Source: JBIKWM01 sp044356305 (GTDB lineage Bacteria > Bacteroidota > Bacteroidia > UBA10329). Taken from it: DNA of 64,000 nt. How positions within the stretch are numbered: the stretch's first letter is position 1; each line of letters opens with the position of its first letter. The translations under genes and the position numbers were made by a program. The notes beneath the pieces were generated by a model. It was not told the DNA's origin and ran no database searches. It saw only the letters and a program-made list of their open reading frames with translations. Below, one piece after another: positions 1 to 8,644 of the stretch. The DNA lies in contig JBIKWM010000008.1 in the NCBI GenBank assembly GCA_044356305.1, positions 1-64,000 of the forward strand, read 5' to 3'.

Positions 1-262
1 GCTCAGACCTGCCTGCACCGTGCTCAGACCTGCCTGCATCGTGCTCAGACCTGCCTGCACCGTGCTCAGACCTGCCTGCACCGTGCTCAGACCCGCCTGC
101 ACCGTGCTCAGACCCACCTGCACCGTGCTCAGACCTGCCTGCACCGTGCTCAGACCCGCCTGCACCGTGCTCAGACCCGCCTGCACTGTGCGCAGACCCC
201 CCTGCACCGTGCTCAGACCCGCCTGCACCGTGCTCAGACCCATCTGCACTGTGCTCACACCC
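1..262. repeat. 21-bp tandem repeat array (about 12 copies), cut by the window edge
   Basis: Units of exactly 21 bp, each beginning gtgctcagacc and continuing with a tgcctgcacc-like half, are repeated head to tail with a few substitutions (t/c in acctg versus acccg, a cgcagacc variant, decay after about position 240). Because 21 is a multiple of three, frames stay open and one translates as a repeated LRPACTV heptapeptide, which I do not take as a real protein. The array starts at base 1, so it probably extends upstream. From 263 to 333 there is C-rich sequence with no recognised gene. A weak promoter-like ttcctttg lies just before the first gene. Confidence 0.9.
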
Positions 263-333
263 ACCCGCCCCCCACCCACACCCCCGCCCGCGGGGCCCAC
301 GGTAAGCCGCGGTAGGCTTTCCTTTGCGCCCGC

Positions 334-1209
334 ATGATCATAGCCCGCATTTTTCAAGGCCCCGGCAATCAGCTGTTCCAATATGCGGCAGCGCGCGCCC
401 TGGCCCTGCGCCACGGCACCGAGCTTCGGCTCGACCTGCGGTGGTACCATGCGCACTCGGGCCACCGGGCCTATTGCCTTGACCGTTTCAACATACAGGC
501 CACCGAGGCCACAGTGGCCGACATAGACCATGTGCTCTGTCCGGTGCCGGGCCGCCTGGCCTACCGCTGGGGCAAACTGTACACGGCCTGCACCGGCTAC
601 CCGTATTACGGCCTGCTGAAGGAGGACCTCACCAAAGGCATGATGGACCTGCGGTGGCTGCGCGATGGGCTCTACCTCGATGGCTATTTCAGCAGCGAGG
701 CCTATTTTGCCCATCACGCGGCCGCCATAAGGCAGGAACTCACCCTGCGCGATGGCCTCAGTGCCGAGAGCCTGCAATGGGCGGCCCGCATGCAGGCGTG
801 CAACTCCGTGGCCGTCAGTTTCAGGCGGGGCGATTTTGTCGGCAACCCCCTCCACGATGTATGCGGCATGGACTACTACCAGCGCGCCCTTGACCAGATG
901 CGCCAGCGCGTGGGCACCGACATCGAGCTGTTCGTTTGGAGTGACGACATGGACTGGGTACGGGCTACCTTCGCCCCCCCAGTGCCCATGCACCTCATGA
1001 CCCACAACCGGCCCGATTTCATACAGGATCTGGTACTCATGGGCCATTGCCGCCACCACATCATCCCCAACAGCACCTTCTCGTGGTGGGGCGCATGGCT
1101 CGGCCAGCATCCCGGCCAGGTGGTCATGGCCCCCGGGCGTTGGCTCAATTCTGCCACCATACCCTACACGCACTACCTGCCGCAGCACTGGGTGCGCATC
1201 AGCAACTGA
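334..1209 (+). CDS. alpha-1,2-fucosyltransferase-like glycosyltransferase (GT11)
   Basis: A 291-residue protein expected to transfer fucose or a related deoxysugar from its GDP-linked donor to a growing surface glycan on the cytoplasmic face. The N-terminus GPGNQLFQYAAARAL (about residues 9-23) matches the GT11 signature, and VSFRRGDF (about 163-170) corresponds to the HxRRGDY donor-binding motif, with Ser-Phe where His is more usual. NSTFSWWGAW (about 246-255) is the third conserved GT11 block. The ATG follows the repeat array directly and there is no better upstream start. It is the first gene of the glycan operon, 10 bp ahead of the aminotransferase. The family call is firm; the exact sugar and linkage are inference. 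Confidence 0.85.
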   Translation: MIIARIFQGPGNQLFQYAAARALALRHGTELRLDLRWYHAHSGHRAYCLDRFNIQATEATVADIDHVLCPVPGRLAYRWGKLYTACTGYPYYGLLKEDLTKGMMDLRWLRDGLYLDGYFSSEAYFAHHAAAIRQELTLRDGLSAESLQWAARMQACNSVAVSFRRGDFVGNPLHDVCGMDYYQRALDQMRQRVGTDIELFVWSDDMDWVRATFAPPVPMHLMTHNRPDFIQDLVLMGHCRHHIIPNSTFSWWGAWLGQHPGQVVMAPGRWLNSATIPYTHYLPQHWVRISN

Positions 1210-1219
1210 CCGCAAGCGC

Positions 1220-2305
1220 ATGAGAGAACCTGTTTACGTGACCCGGTCATTCATCCCCCCGCAAGAGGAGTACATGGCCCGTGTCAGGGCCATCATGGAG
1301 CGCGGCCAGCTTACCAACCATGGCCCCTGTGTGGCCGAGCTCGAAGAGAAGCTGCGTGTGGAACTGGGTGTGAGGCACCTGGTGATGATGAGCAACGGCA
1401 CACTCGCCATACAACTGGCACTTAAGGCCCTGGGCGGTGTGGGCGAGGTGATAACCACCCCGTTCAGTTACGTGGCCACCGTGAGCAGCACAGTGTGGGA
1501 GGGTTTCACCCCCAGGTTCGCAGGCATACGTCCCACCGACCTCTCATTGGACCCCGATCAGGTCGAGCGCCTCATAGGCCCCGACACCAAGGCCATACTG
1601 GCCACGCACGTGTATGGTTTTCCCTGTCAGGTAGAGGCCTTTGAGCGCATACAGCAGAAGTATGGCGTACCGGTGATCTACGATGCCGCTCATGCCTTCG
1701 GGGTGAAGGTGAACAATAGGCCGCTGATGACATTCGGCTCCATGTCCACCCTCAGTTTCCACGCCACCAAGGTTTTTCACAGTGCCGAGGGCGGTGCTGT
1801 TACCACCGAGAGCGATGAGCTGGCCCACCGCCTGCGCTACCTGCGCAATTTTGGCCACAATGGCGAGGAGGCTTTCTGGGGCATTGGGGTCAATGCCAAG
1901 ATGAGCGAGCTGCACGGGGCCATGGGCCTCAGTGTCCTGCCTCACATGCCCCAGATCTATGCAGGTCGCAAACAGGTGTGGGAGTTCTACCACAGCCTGC
2001 TCAAGGGCACAGGGGTCACGGTGTTCGATGTGCCCACAGGGGTACATTACAACCACTCGTATTTCCCCTGCCTCATGCCCACCGAGGCCAGCCTCCTGGC
2101 CGCCAAGGCCGAACTGAACGCACAGAACATATTTCCGCGCAGGTATTTCTACCCCAGCCTCGACAGGTTGCCGTACGTCAGCCCATCGGGCGACCCGGTG
2201 GTCACCGATGCCTGTACGCGCGTCCTTTGTCTGCCGCTGCACCCCACATTGCCGCTCGATGTGGCCCGCGAGGTGTGCGATGTGCTCATACGCCACGCCT
2301 CCTGA
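1220..2305 (+). CDS. DegT/DnrJ/EryC1/StrS family sugar aminotransferase
   Basis: A 361-residue PLP-dependent transaminase of the family that aminates nucleotide-linked keto sugars. Visible features are SNGTLAIQLAL (about 58-68), the PLP-contacting Asp in YDAAHAFG (about 154-161) and the Schiff-base Lys in SFHATKVFHSAEGGA (Lys at about 184). It fits a dTDP-4-keto-6-deoxyglucose 4-aminotransferase role (VioA-like) because the next gene is a formyltransferase of the type acting on dTDP-4-amino-4,6-dideoxyglucose. The dTDP-glucose synthase and dehydratase are not in this window. The family is certain; the substrate is inferred from context. Confidence 0.92.
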   Translation: MREPVYVTRSFIPPQEEYMARVRAIMERGQLTNHGPCVAELEEKLRVELGVRHLVMMSNGTLAIQLALKALGGVGEVITTPFSYVATVSSTVWEGFTPRFAGIRPTDLSLDPDQVERLIGPDTKAILATHVYGFPCQVEAFERIQQKYGVPVIYDAAHAFGVKVNNRPLMTFGSMSTLSFHATKVFHSAEGGAVTTESDELAHRLRYLRNFGHNGEEAFWGIGVNAKMSELHGAMGLSVLPHMPQIYAGRKQVWEFYHSLLKGTGVTVFDVPTGVHYNHSYFPCLMPTEASLLAAKAELNAQNIFPRRYFYPSLDRLPYVSPSGDPVVTDACTRVLCLPLHPTLPLDVAREVCDVLIRHAS

Positions 2306-2317
2306 CCCTGCCCTGCC

Positions 2318-3049
2318 ATGGCGCGTATATTGGTCATGACCGACAACCCATTGCTGGCCTGCGCCCTGCGCGACATGGCCCATGAGATGGGCGTTGCCAT
2401 GACGAACCAGTGGCATTGGGCCTGCGCCAAGGGTTCGTTGCCCATGTTCAAGGCTTCCGGTATCAGCATGGAGGAGATGAGCCTCAAGGAGATTCCGGGC
2501 GCATACTGGAAACAGTACGACCTGGTCATCTCAGCCCATTGCAAACAGCTTTTTCCGCCAGAGATGGTGCGGGCAGTGCGGTGCATCAACATCCACCCCG
2601 GGCTCAACCCGCACAACAGGGGCTGGTACCCACAGGTTTTCAGCATACTCAACGGCCGACCGGTCGGGGCCACCATTCACGAGATTGACGAGGAGCTTGA
2701 CCACGGGGCCATCATTGCGCAGCACGAAGTACCTGTTCATGCCTGGGATACCTCGAAAGATGTGTACGACCGGGTGCAGCAGGCCGAGGTGCAGCTGTTG
2801 CGCCAGCACCTTGCGGCCATCATTGCCGGCACCAACAGCGCCACGCCCCCTGCCGCAGAGGGCAACATCAACCTGAAAAAGGACTTCAATGCCCTTTTAT
2901 GTATTAATGCTGATGAGCAGATGACCATGGGCCAGGCCATTGACCGCCTGCGGGCACTTACCCACCGACCGTACCGCAACGCCTACTTCATCGACCCGCT
3001 GACGGGCAAGAAAGTGTTTGTGAGCATTGACCTGCAACCCGAAGCCTGA
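2318..3049 (+). CDS. sugar N-formyltransferase (dTDP-4-amino-4,6-dideoxyglucose formyltransferase-like)
   Basis: A 243-residue formyltransferase that would use N10-formyl-tetrahydrofolate to formylate an amino group on a nucleotide sugar. The INIHPGLNPHNRGWYPQVF segment (about 90-108) holds the catalytic Asn and His, and DEELDHGAII (about 124-133) holds the catalytic Asp, all typical of the methionyl-tRNA formyltransferase fold. The length and this wording of the motifs resemble VioF/QdtF-type enzymes rather than Fmt, which is longer. It sits 12 bp after the aminotransferase, so the two probably make an N-formylated 4-amino sugar for this glycan. Confidence 0.85.
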   Translation: MARILVMTDNPLLACALRDMAHEMGVAMTNQWHWACAKGSLPMFKASGISMEEMSLKEIPGAYWKQYDLVISAHCKQLFPPEMVRAVRCINIHPGLNPHNRGWYPQVFSILNGRPVGATIHEIDEELDHGAIIAQHEVPVHAWDTSKDVYDRVQQAEVQLLRQHLAAIIAGTNSATPPAAEGNINLKKDFNALLCINADEQMTMGQAIDRLRALTHRPYRNAYFIDPLTGKKVFVSIDLQPEA

Positions 3050-3061
3050 ACCCCACAGCCC

Positions 3062-3955
3062 ATGCAGCGGCCTAAAGTGAGCGTTGCGCTGATAACGTAC
3101 AACCACGCCAGTTTCATTCGCGAAGCGGTGCAGGGCATTCTGGACCAGCGTGGTGATTTTGATATAGAAGTGGTGCTGGGCGATGACCGCAGCCCCGATG
3201 GCACGGCCCAACTGGTGCGGCAACTGATTGGCGACCGCCTGCCGCTGCGCGTGATAGAGCGCACGGCCAACGTGGGAATGAACCGCAACTGGCTCGAGAC
3301 CATTGCAGCCTGTGATGGCGATTTTGTGGCTCTGCTCGAAGGAGACGACTGTTGGACCGATGCTACCAAGACCGAGCGCCAGATCAGGGCATTGACCCAC
3401 GACCCCCATGCGGCCATCTGCTTCTCCGATGCCACCGTGGCCAACGAGACAGGCGATGGGCGCACCTACCGCACCTACCTCGAAGAGGCCGATATGACCG
3501 AAGATCAGATGCGCTTTGAGGTCGAGGACCTGATCAGACAGAACTTTATGCCCACCGCCACGGTCATGTACCGCAGGCAGCAGGGTATAAGCATGGGGCC
3601 GGCCTATTTCAAGAGCCCTTATGTAGATTGGATCTTTCACATGACCAATGCCTGTAAGGGCCATGTCGTGAGGGTAGGAGGTACCACTGCGCTGTACCGG
3701 CTGCACGGGTCGGGTGCGTTCGGTGGCACCGACTCGGCCAGGCGTAGGATGGCCTCGGTGCGCTGCCTTGCGGCCATGCACAGTTGCCTGCGGCACGCCT
3801 CCATGGCCCCACAACTGTTCGATCGTTACCTTGCGGCCATCGACAGGTATGCCTACGATCTGCCCGTTGATGCCCATGCCAGCCGATGGAGGGCACGTCA
3901 GGTGCGTAGGCTGAGCAGCCTGAGCGGTAGCACTTGGTGGGCAACATTCCTTTGA
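3062..3955 (+). CDS. GT2 family glycosyltransferase
   Basis: A 297-residue GT-A fold enzyme. The N-terminus VSVALITYNHASFIREAV (about 6-23), the nucleotide-binding VVLGDDRSPDGT (about 37-48) and the metal-binding ALLEGDDCW block (about 90-98) are the usual GT2 markers. Its C-terminal third has no motif I can name. It overlaps the start region of the DUF1919 gene, in keeping with the compact operon. Donor and acceptor sugars cannot be read from the sequence. Confidence 0.88.
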   Translation: MQRPKVSVALITYNHASFIREAVQGILDQRGDFDIEVVLGDDRSPDGTAQLVRQLIGDRLPLRVIERTANVGMNRNWLETIAACDGDFVALLEGDDCWTDATKTERQIRALTHDPHAAICFSDATVANETGDGRTYRTYLEEADMTEDQMRFEVEDLIRQNFMPTATVMYRRQQGISMGPAYFKSPYVDWIFHMTNACKGHVVRVGGTTALYRLHGSGAFGGTDSARRRMASVRCLAAMHSCLRHASMAPQLFDRYLAAIDRYAYDLPVDAHASRWRARQVRRLSSLSGSTWWATFL

Positions 3956-4584
3956 GCGTGGACACACAACCGCCCGATTTCTGCATCATTGCCAACAACT
4001 GTTGGGGGGCCGAGGTGTATCGGCATTACAGGCGGCCCTACAACACCCCCGTGGTGGGCCTTTATTTCTACCCCGAGGACTATCTCCGTTTTATCTCTGA
4101 ATTGAGAAAAAACCTCACCGCCCCGCTCACTTTCGTGGCTCAGAGCAGGCACCTGCCCGGTCCGGCCAAGTATCCGGTGGGTGTGGTGAACGGGATTGAG
4201 GTTCACTTCCTGCATTACAGGGACGAGGCCGAGGCCACCGACAAATGGACCAGACGCTGCGCCCGCGTCCCGACCGATGACAGACTCATCTATTTCAAGT
4301 TTGACGACCGCGATGGGGCCACCATCCAACATGTGCGCGATTTCCTAGGCCGCAGGCTGCCACGGTCCATCTGTTTCTCAAGGTGGAGGCTACAGGACCC
4401 CGCTGCCGTGTTCATCCCCATGCCCCATGCCGAACCCAGCGTGATGGACGGCTATGCGCTGTACTACGAAGGGGTGCGCCATTTCGACCTGCATACATGG
4501 GTCTGCACCGGCCGCGTGGCACGCAGGCTCAGCAACTGTTTCAACACGTGGTGGCGCAACATCAGGGTCATTTTGAAGGGATGA
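3952..4584 (+). CDS. DUF1919 family protein, probable glycan modification enzyme
   Basis: About 210 residues. The motifs DFCIIANNCWGAEVYRHY and YNTPVVGLYFYPEDYLRFI near the N-terminus are typical of DUF1919, a family found in exopolysaccharide and capsule clusters whose activity I do not know. The start is uncertain. A TTG at 3952 gives a TTGA overlap with the preceding stop, while TTG at 3934, GTG at 3937 and GTG at 3958 are also in frame. I chose 3952 because coupled overlaps of this kind recur in the window. The gene ends in an ATGA overlap with the next glycosyltransferase. Confidence 0.8.
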   Translation: MSVDTQPPDFCIIANNCWGAEVYRHYRRPYNTPVVGLYFYPEDYLRFISELRKNLTAPLTFVAQSRHLPGPAKYPVGVVNGIEVHFLHYRDEAEATDKWTRRCARVPTDDRLIYFKFDDRDGATIQHVRDFLGRRLPRSICFSRWRLQDPAAVFIPMPHAEPSVMDGYALYYEGVRHFDLHTWVCTGRVARRLSNCFNTWWRNIRVILKG

Positions 4585-5615
4585 GCGGCACAGCGCACGG
4601 AATCTCGGTGGTCATCTGTTGCTACAACAGCGCAGGGCGCATCGGTCCCACATTGCATCATGTCCTCTCGCAGACGGCCAATGTGCCGTGGGAGGTCATC
4701 GTTGTGGACAACAACAGCACCGACCGCACCCGCCAAGTGGCCGAGGCCGCGTGGCACCAATCGGGCATGCAGGTGCCTTTCCGTGTGGTGGACGAAAAAA
4801 GACCGGGCCTCACATCTGCCCGCGAGTGCGGCTTTGCCCACGCCATCCATCCGCTCATCCTTCTGGTCGATGACGATAACCATCTGGCCCAGGGATACCT
4901 TGCCACGGTGGCCGACATCATGGGGCACGATGCCTCCATCGGCATCCTGGGCGGATTGGCCGAGGCGGTGCTCGATGCCGCGCCACCTGCGTGGTACGCG
5001 GGCCTTGGGCATGTTCACGCCACGGGTGCCCCCTGGGGTGTGAGCGGCACAGGGCTCACCGAGGCCGATGCGGTGTACGGGGCGGGCATGACCCTGCGCA
5101 GATCGGTGCTCGACCGCCTGCAGGCCGCACAATTCGTAAGCCAGCTCAGCGACCGCAAAGGCAGCGCACTCAGCTCGGGTGGCGATACCGAACTGTGCCT
5201 TGCCGCGCGTCTGGCCGGGTTTAGGGTGATGTGCTCCGATCGGCTCCGCTTCCTGCATCTTATCCCATCGGGTAGGGTAGAGTGGGGCTATATGTGCAGG
5301 CTGTACAAGGGTTTCGGGCGGGCTAAGGCGTATATCGACATATATCATCATGTGCTGGCCGGGCGCGTGGTGCCTTCCACTGACGGCCGCATCCCATACT
5401 GGGCCGACCGTTTCATCAATCTTTTCAAAGAGCTCTTCTCAAGTCAGCGCCTTTCTCTTTTCGGGTTGATGACGGGAACAGGCCCCCACCTGAGGCGGCT
5501 CGAGACCATGGCGCATATTGAACTGATGCGCGAGGTGGTGCAGAACCGCAGAACTTATATGGCTGCCTGGGCCGCCATCGGAGCGTTGACACACAGACTC
5601 AAGGAATTGCCATGA
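4581..5615 (+). CDS. GT2 family glycosyltransferase
   Basis: A 344-residue GT-A enzyme with ISVVICCYNSAGRIGPTL near the start, VIVVDNNSTDRT as nucleotide-binding loop and LILLVDDDNHLAQGY as the acidic metal-binding block. The frame is open further upstream, but the ATG at 4581 forms an ATGA overlap with DUF1919 and places the conserved start of the domain at the usual distance, so I use it. It overlaps the next gene by ATGA as well. A hydrophobic-aromatic C-terminal part after about residue 250 may touch the membrane. Confidence 0.9.
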   Translation: MSGTAHGISVVICCYNSAGRIGPTLHHVLSQTANVPWEVIVVDNNSTDRTRQVAEAAWHQSGMQVPFRVVDEKRPGLTSARECGFAHAIHPLILLVDDDNHLAQGYLATVADIMGHDASIGILGGLAEAVLDAAPPAWYAGLGHVHATGAPWGVSGTGLTEADAVYGAGMTLRRSVLDRLQAAQFVSQLSDRKGSALSSGGDTELCLAARLAGFRVMCSDRLRFLHLIPSGRVEWGYMCRLYKGFGRAKAYIDIYHHVLAGRVVPSTDGRIPYWADRFINLFKELFSSQRLSLFGLMTGTGPHLRRLETMAHIELMREVVQNRRTYMAAWAAIGALTHRLKELP

Positions 5616-6613
5616 GCAGCCCGGTGGTGACCGTACTCATGCCCGTGTACAACGCACAGGACTTCCTCCGCGAGGCGGTCGATAGCGTACTGAGCCAATC
5701 ATTCACAGACTTTGAGCTGCTGGCCATTGACGATGGCAGCACCGATGGCTCGGCCCTCATGCTCAGTTCCTATTCCGATCATAGGATCCGCGTTCTGTCG
5801 AACGAGAGGAACATAGGGCTGATCGGCACTTTGAACCGTGGCATTGGCGAGGCCAGGGGCCGTTACATCATCAGGCAGGATGCCGATGACATATCGCTGC
5901 CCGGCAGGTTCGCGCAACTGGTGGCCCACATGGAGGCACACACCGATGTGGCCATCTGCGGCAGTTGGTACGATGGCCTCACAGATGGCTTGCGGCACCC
6001 AGGTGTGCGCTACGCACCCGATGATGCCACCATCAGGCTCAGGCACCTGTATCAGATCCACATTTCGCACGGCACCAGCATCTGGCGCACAGAGGCATTC
6101 AGAGGCCACGGCTGGCTTTTCGACCCCGACTTCCGCCATGCCGAGGACTACGACCTATTTGTGCGTGCCAGCCTCAGGGCACGGCTGGCCAACCTGCCCG
6201 AAGTGCTGTACCTGGTCAGGTATCATGGAGCATCGGTATCGCAGGTGCACAGTGCGGTGCAGGACACCAACTCGGTTCGGGTCATCATGCGCCTGTTCGG
6301 GCACTTGGGCGCACCGGCCTCCCCGGCACACGTGGCTGCATTCAGGGCCATGTGCTATGGCGAGTACTCGTCCAATAGCATCGACCTCGGTCAGCTCGGC
6401 ATCTTGCTCGGCACATTGGCCCAAAGTCAAAGCGCAGCTGACTATGTGAGCCGAACGGAATTGCTCGCTTTCTTGGCCCACCGCTGGTACCACCTGTGCT
6501 ACCACAGGCGCACGTACAGCGTGTGGAGGTCCAATCCGCTTGCCCGCCACGCAACCCAAGAGGGTATTTTCAGCCGGGTCAAATTCAGGGTCCGTTCGTT
6601 GTTCAATGTCTGA
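5612..6613 (+). CDS. GT2 family glycosyltransferase
   Basis: A 333-residue GT2 enzyme. VVTVLMPVYNAQDFLREAV (about 5-23), LLAIDDGSTDGS (about 36-47) and RYIIRQDADD (about 85-94) are the three classical blocks, with DADD as the DxD-type metal site. FDPDFRHAEDYDLFVRA (about 170-186) resembles the ED motif supplying the catalytic base. It starts within the stop of the preceding gene (ATGA), and its stop overlaps the start of the next GT2 by 8 bp, so it belongs to the same transcript. Confidence 0.92.
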   Translation: MSSPVVTVLMPVYNAQDFLREAVDSVLSQSFTDFELLAIDDGSTDGSALMLSSYSDHRIRVLSNERNIGLIGTLNRGIGEARGRYIIRQDADDISLPGRFAQLVAHMEAHTDVAICGSWYDGLTDGLRHPGVRYAPDDATIRLRHLYQIHISHGTSIWRTEAFRGHGWLFDPDFRHAEDYDLFVRASLRARLANLPEVLYLVRYHGASVSQVHSAVQDTNSVRVIMRLFGHLGAPASPAHVAAFRAMCYGEYSSNSIDLGQLGILLGTLAQSQSAADYVSRTELLAFLAHRWYHLCYHRRTYSVWRSNPLARHATQEGIFSRVKFRVRSLFNV

Positions 6614-7499
6614 AACAGGCGCACTGTCTCCGTTCTTCTCGGTGGTGATTCCCACCTACAACCGTGCCCGCAGCATAGGCGAGGCGGTACGCAGTGTGCA
6701 GGCCCAGACATTCACAGATTGGGAACTCATTGTGGTCGATGATGGGTCAACGGATGACACGGCCCAGGTACTTGCGCCCATCTGCGCAGCCGACCCGCGT
6801 GTGTGCTACATACACCAGCAGAATGCCGAACGCAGTGCTGCCCGCAACACCGGCATAACGGCCACTAGGGGCAGCTACATCTGCTTCCTCGATAGCGATG
6901 ATGTGCATCTGCCTACGCACCTCAGCGCCATTCATGCACGGATTCTCGAGACCGGAAGCCCTGTGGCCATGTTCTTCACCGGCTCGTGCGGGGTCTTCCG
7001 TGGGCAGATCACCCCTTGGCCCGATTACATCACCAAGACCGATGACCCTTACGAACGCGTGCTCAAGGACAGCATCTGTCCGCAACGCGCCTGCCTCCAC
7101 CGCGACATCCTAGCTATACACAGGTTTGATGTTTCTCTTCGCATCAACGAGGACCGCGAACTGTGGAGCCGCGTGGTGGGCGATTTTCCGTTGATCGCTG
7201 TGCCCGCCAGCACTGCCGTCATCCGCGATCTGGGCGACCGCACCGTTACGGCCGACCTTGTGCGCCTGCACCAGAGCAACCTGGAGGTGTTGCGCATCAT
7301 CATCGCACATTCCGGAAATAGGATCAAGAACGAGTGGAAGGCATTCGCATTGAGCGCCACCTACCAGAAATTGGCTCTGGCCCACCGCGACAGGGGCCAA
7401 CGGTCGCATTTCTATTGGAACATGCTGCGGTCCATCTGGGTCATGCCATCACATTTCACCAGAGATAAGATCCTCACGCTTATTGGTAAAGGACAATGA
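6606..7499 (+). CDS. GT2 family glycosyltransferase
   Basis: A 297-residue GT2 protein starting at the ATG at 6606, which lies inside the end of the previous gene; an in-frame upstream start at 6540 would only add overlap. FFSVVIPTYNRARSIGEAV, LIVVDDGSTDDT and SYICFLDSDD carry the nucleotide and metal-binding residues. FDVSLRINEDRELWSR is the probable catalytic-base region. The protein is shorter after the GT-A core than its neighbours. It ends in an ATGA overlap with the GT4 gene. Confidence 0.9.
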   Translation: MSETGALSPFFSVVIPTYNRARSIGEAVRSVQAQTFTDWELIVVDDGSTDDTAQVLAPICAADPRVCYIHQQNAERSAARNTGITATRGSYICFLDSDDVHLPTHLSAIHARILETGSPVAMFFTGSCGVFRGQITPWPDYITKTDDPYERVLKDSICPQRACLHRDILAIHRFDVSLRINEDRELWSRVVGDFPLIAVPASTAVIRDLGDRTVTADLVRLHQSNLEVLRIIIAHSGNRIKNEWKAFALSATYQKLALAHRDRGQRSHFYWNMLRSIWVMPSHFTRDKILTLIGKGQ

Positions 7500-8641
7500 C
7501 CGCTGGCCCGTTGCGCATACTCATGGTGGTGCCTTCGTTGCACCGGGGCGGGGCCGAGCGGCTGGTGCTCACGCTCTCAACGCAGTTGGTGGCCCGCGGC
7601 CACGATGTACGGATAATAACCTTGCACACAGGCAATCAGTTTCCCGAGCTGAGCGCTGGCCTCGCCATGGACACGGTGCCTGCGCGTGTTTCGTATTCGC
7701 TCACCGGTAAGGACCATATTGATACCGAGGCTTACGACCAAATCGTGGCATCTTTCCGGCCGCACATCGTTCAGAGCCACCTCTTTGAGGCCGAACTGGT
7801 AAGCATGGCGCGGCCGCATCCCGGCACGGTGCACATAACACATTGGCACGGCTGCCACCCGCCCACCGACCCTATTGGGCTTATTGATCTGCTAATGCGT
7901 GACACGTGGTGGAACCTGAACAACGTGCGCAGATTGCGCAATAGTTACCGCACTCAGGGCAACCATTTTCTCTGCATATCCCAGTTCATCAAGAGTTATG
8001 TGAGCAGGGTCTTTTCTCCGGCCGATGAAGACATGACCGTGATCCCGAATCCGATCGATCTTGCGGCATTCCCCTTGAACAGAGCACCGTCTGATGGCTT
8101 CCGTATGCTCAACATCGGCTCCATGACCTCGCTCAAGAATCAGGCTTTTTTACTGAAGGTGATGTCAGAACTGCGCAGGCGCGGGGTGAATGATATCAAT
8201 CTCACTTTTTTGGGCGATGGGCCCGATAGGGCTGCCCTTGAGGCACAGACAGCGGCTGAAGGTTTGACTGACCACGTTCATTTCGCAGGAATTGTACCGG
8301 ACCCTGACTTGTGGCTCAACCGTTCTCAGGTGCTTGTGCATTCGGCACCTTTAGAGCCGTTCGGCCTGGTGGTGCTCGAAGCAAAGGCATGCGGTGTGCC
8401 TTCCATAGGGTTCCGTCAGGGCGGCATAGCCGAGGTGATTCGCCATGGCGAGGACGGTTACCTCGTGCCGTTCAATGATGTGGACAGCTTCTGCAATGCG
8501 GTCATCAAACTGAAAAATGACCCGCTACTATGGCAGAAAATGAGCGATGCCGGCCTGAGCGATGTGCAACACTATGCGCTCAGTGGGTACATGGACAGAT
8601 TGGAGGCGCTCTATCACCGACTTTTGGCAGCGCGTAACTGA
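7496..8641 (+). CDS. GT4 family (GT-B fold) glycosyltransferase
   Basis: A 381-residue retaining glycosyltransferase with two Rossmann-like domains. The N-terminal RILMVVPSLHRGGAERLVL contains the GGAE acceptor-domain motif. The C-terminal domain has NIGSMTSLKNQAFLLK, LTFLGDGPDRAALEAQ and EPFGLVVLEAKACGVPSIGF, the last being the EX7E motif that binds the nucleotide sugar. It overlaps the preceding GT2 (ATGA) and lies 3 bp ahead of the asparagine synthase gene. The role in glycan assembly comes from context; the sugar is unknown. Confidence 0.92.
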   Translation: MTAGPLRILMVVPSLHRGGAERLVLTLSTQLVARGHDVRIITLHTGNQFPELSAGLAMDTVPARVSYSLTGKDHIDTEAYDQIVASFRPHIVQSHLFEAELVSMARPHPGTVHITHWHGCHPPTDPIGLIDLLMRDTWWNLNNVRRLRNSYRTQGNHFLCISQFIKSYVSRVFSPADEDMTVIPNPIDLAAFPLNRAPSDGFRMLNIGSMTSLKNQAFLLKVMSELRRRGVNDINLTFLGDGPDRAALEAQTAAEGLTDHVHFAGIVPDPDLWLNRSQVLVHSAPLEPFGLVVLEAKACGVPSIGFRQGGIAEVIRHGEDGYLVPFNDVDSFCNAVIKLKNDPLLWQKMSDAGLSDVQHYALSGYMDRLEALYHRLLAARN

Positions 8642-8644
8642 CCC

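Noticed and set aside
1..262. Possible CRISPR array at the window start
   Set aside because: The repeats are contiguous 21-bp units without spacers, so this is a tandem array, not a CRISPR.
20..337. 105-residue ORF of LRPACTV repeats at the start of the window
   Set aside because: It is the translation of a 21-bp tandem array in which frames stay open by construction; no start context, domain or conserved end supports a protein.
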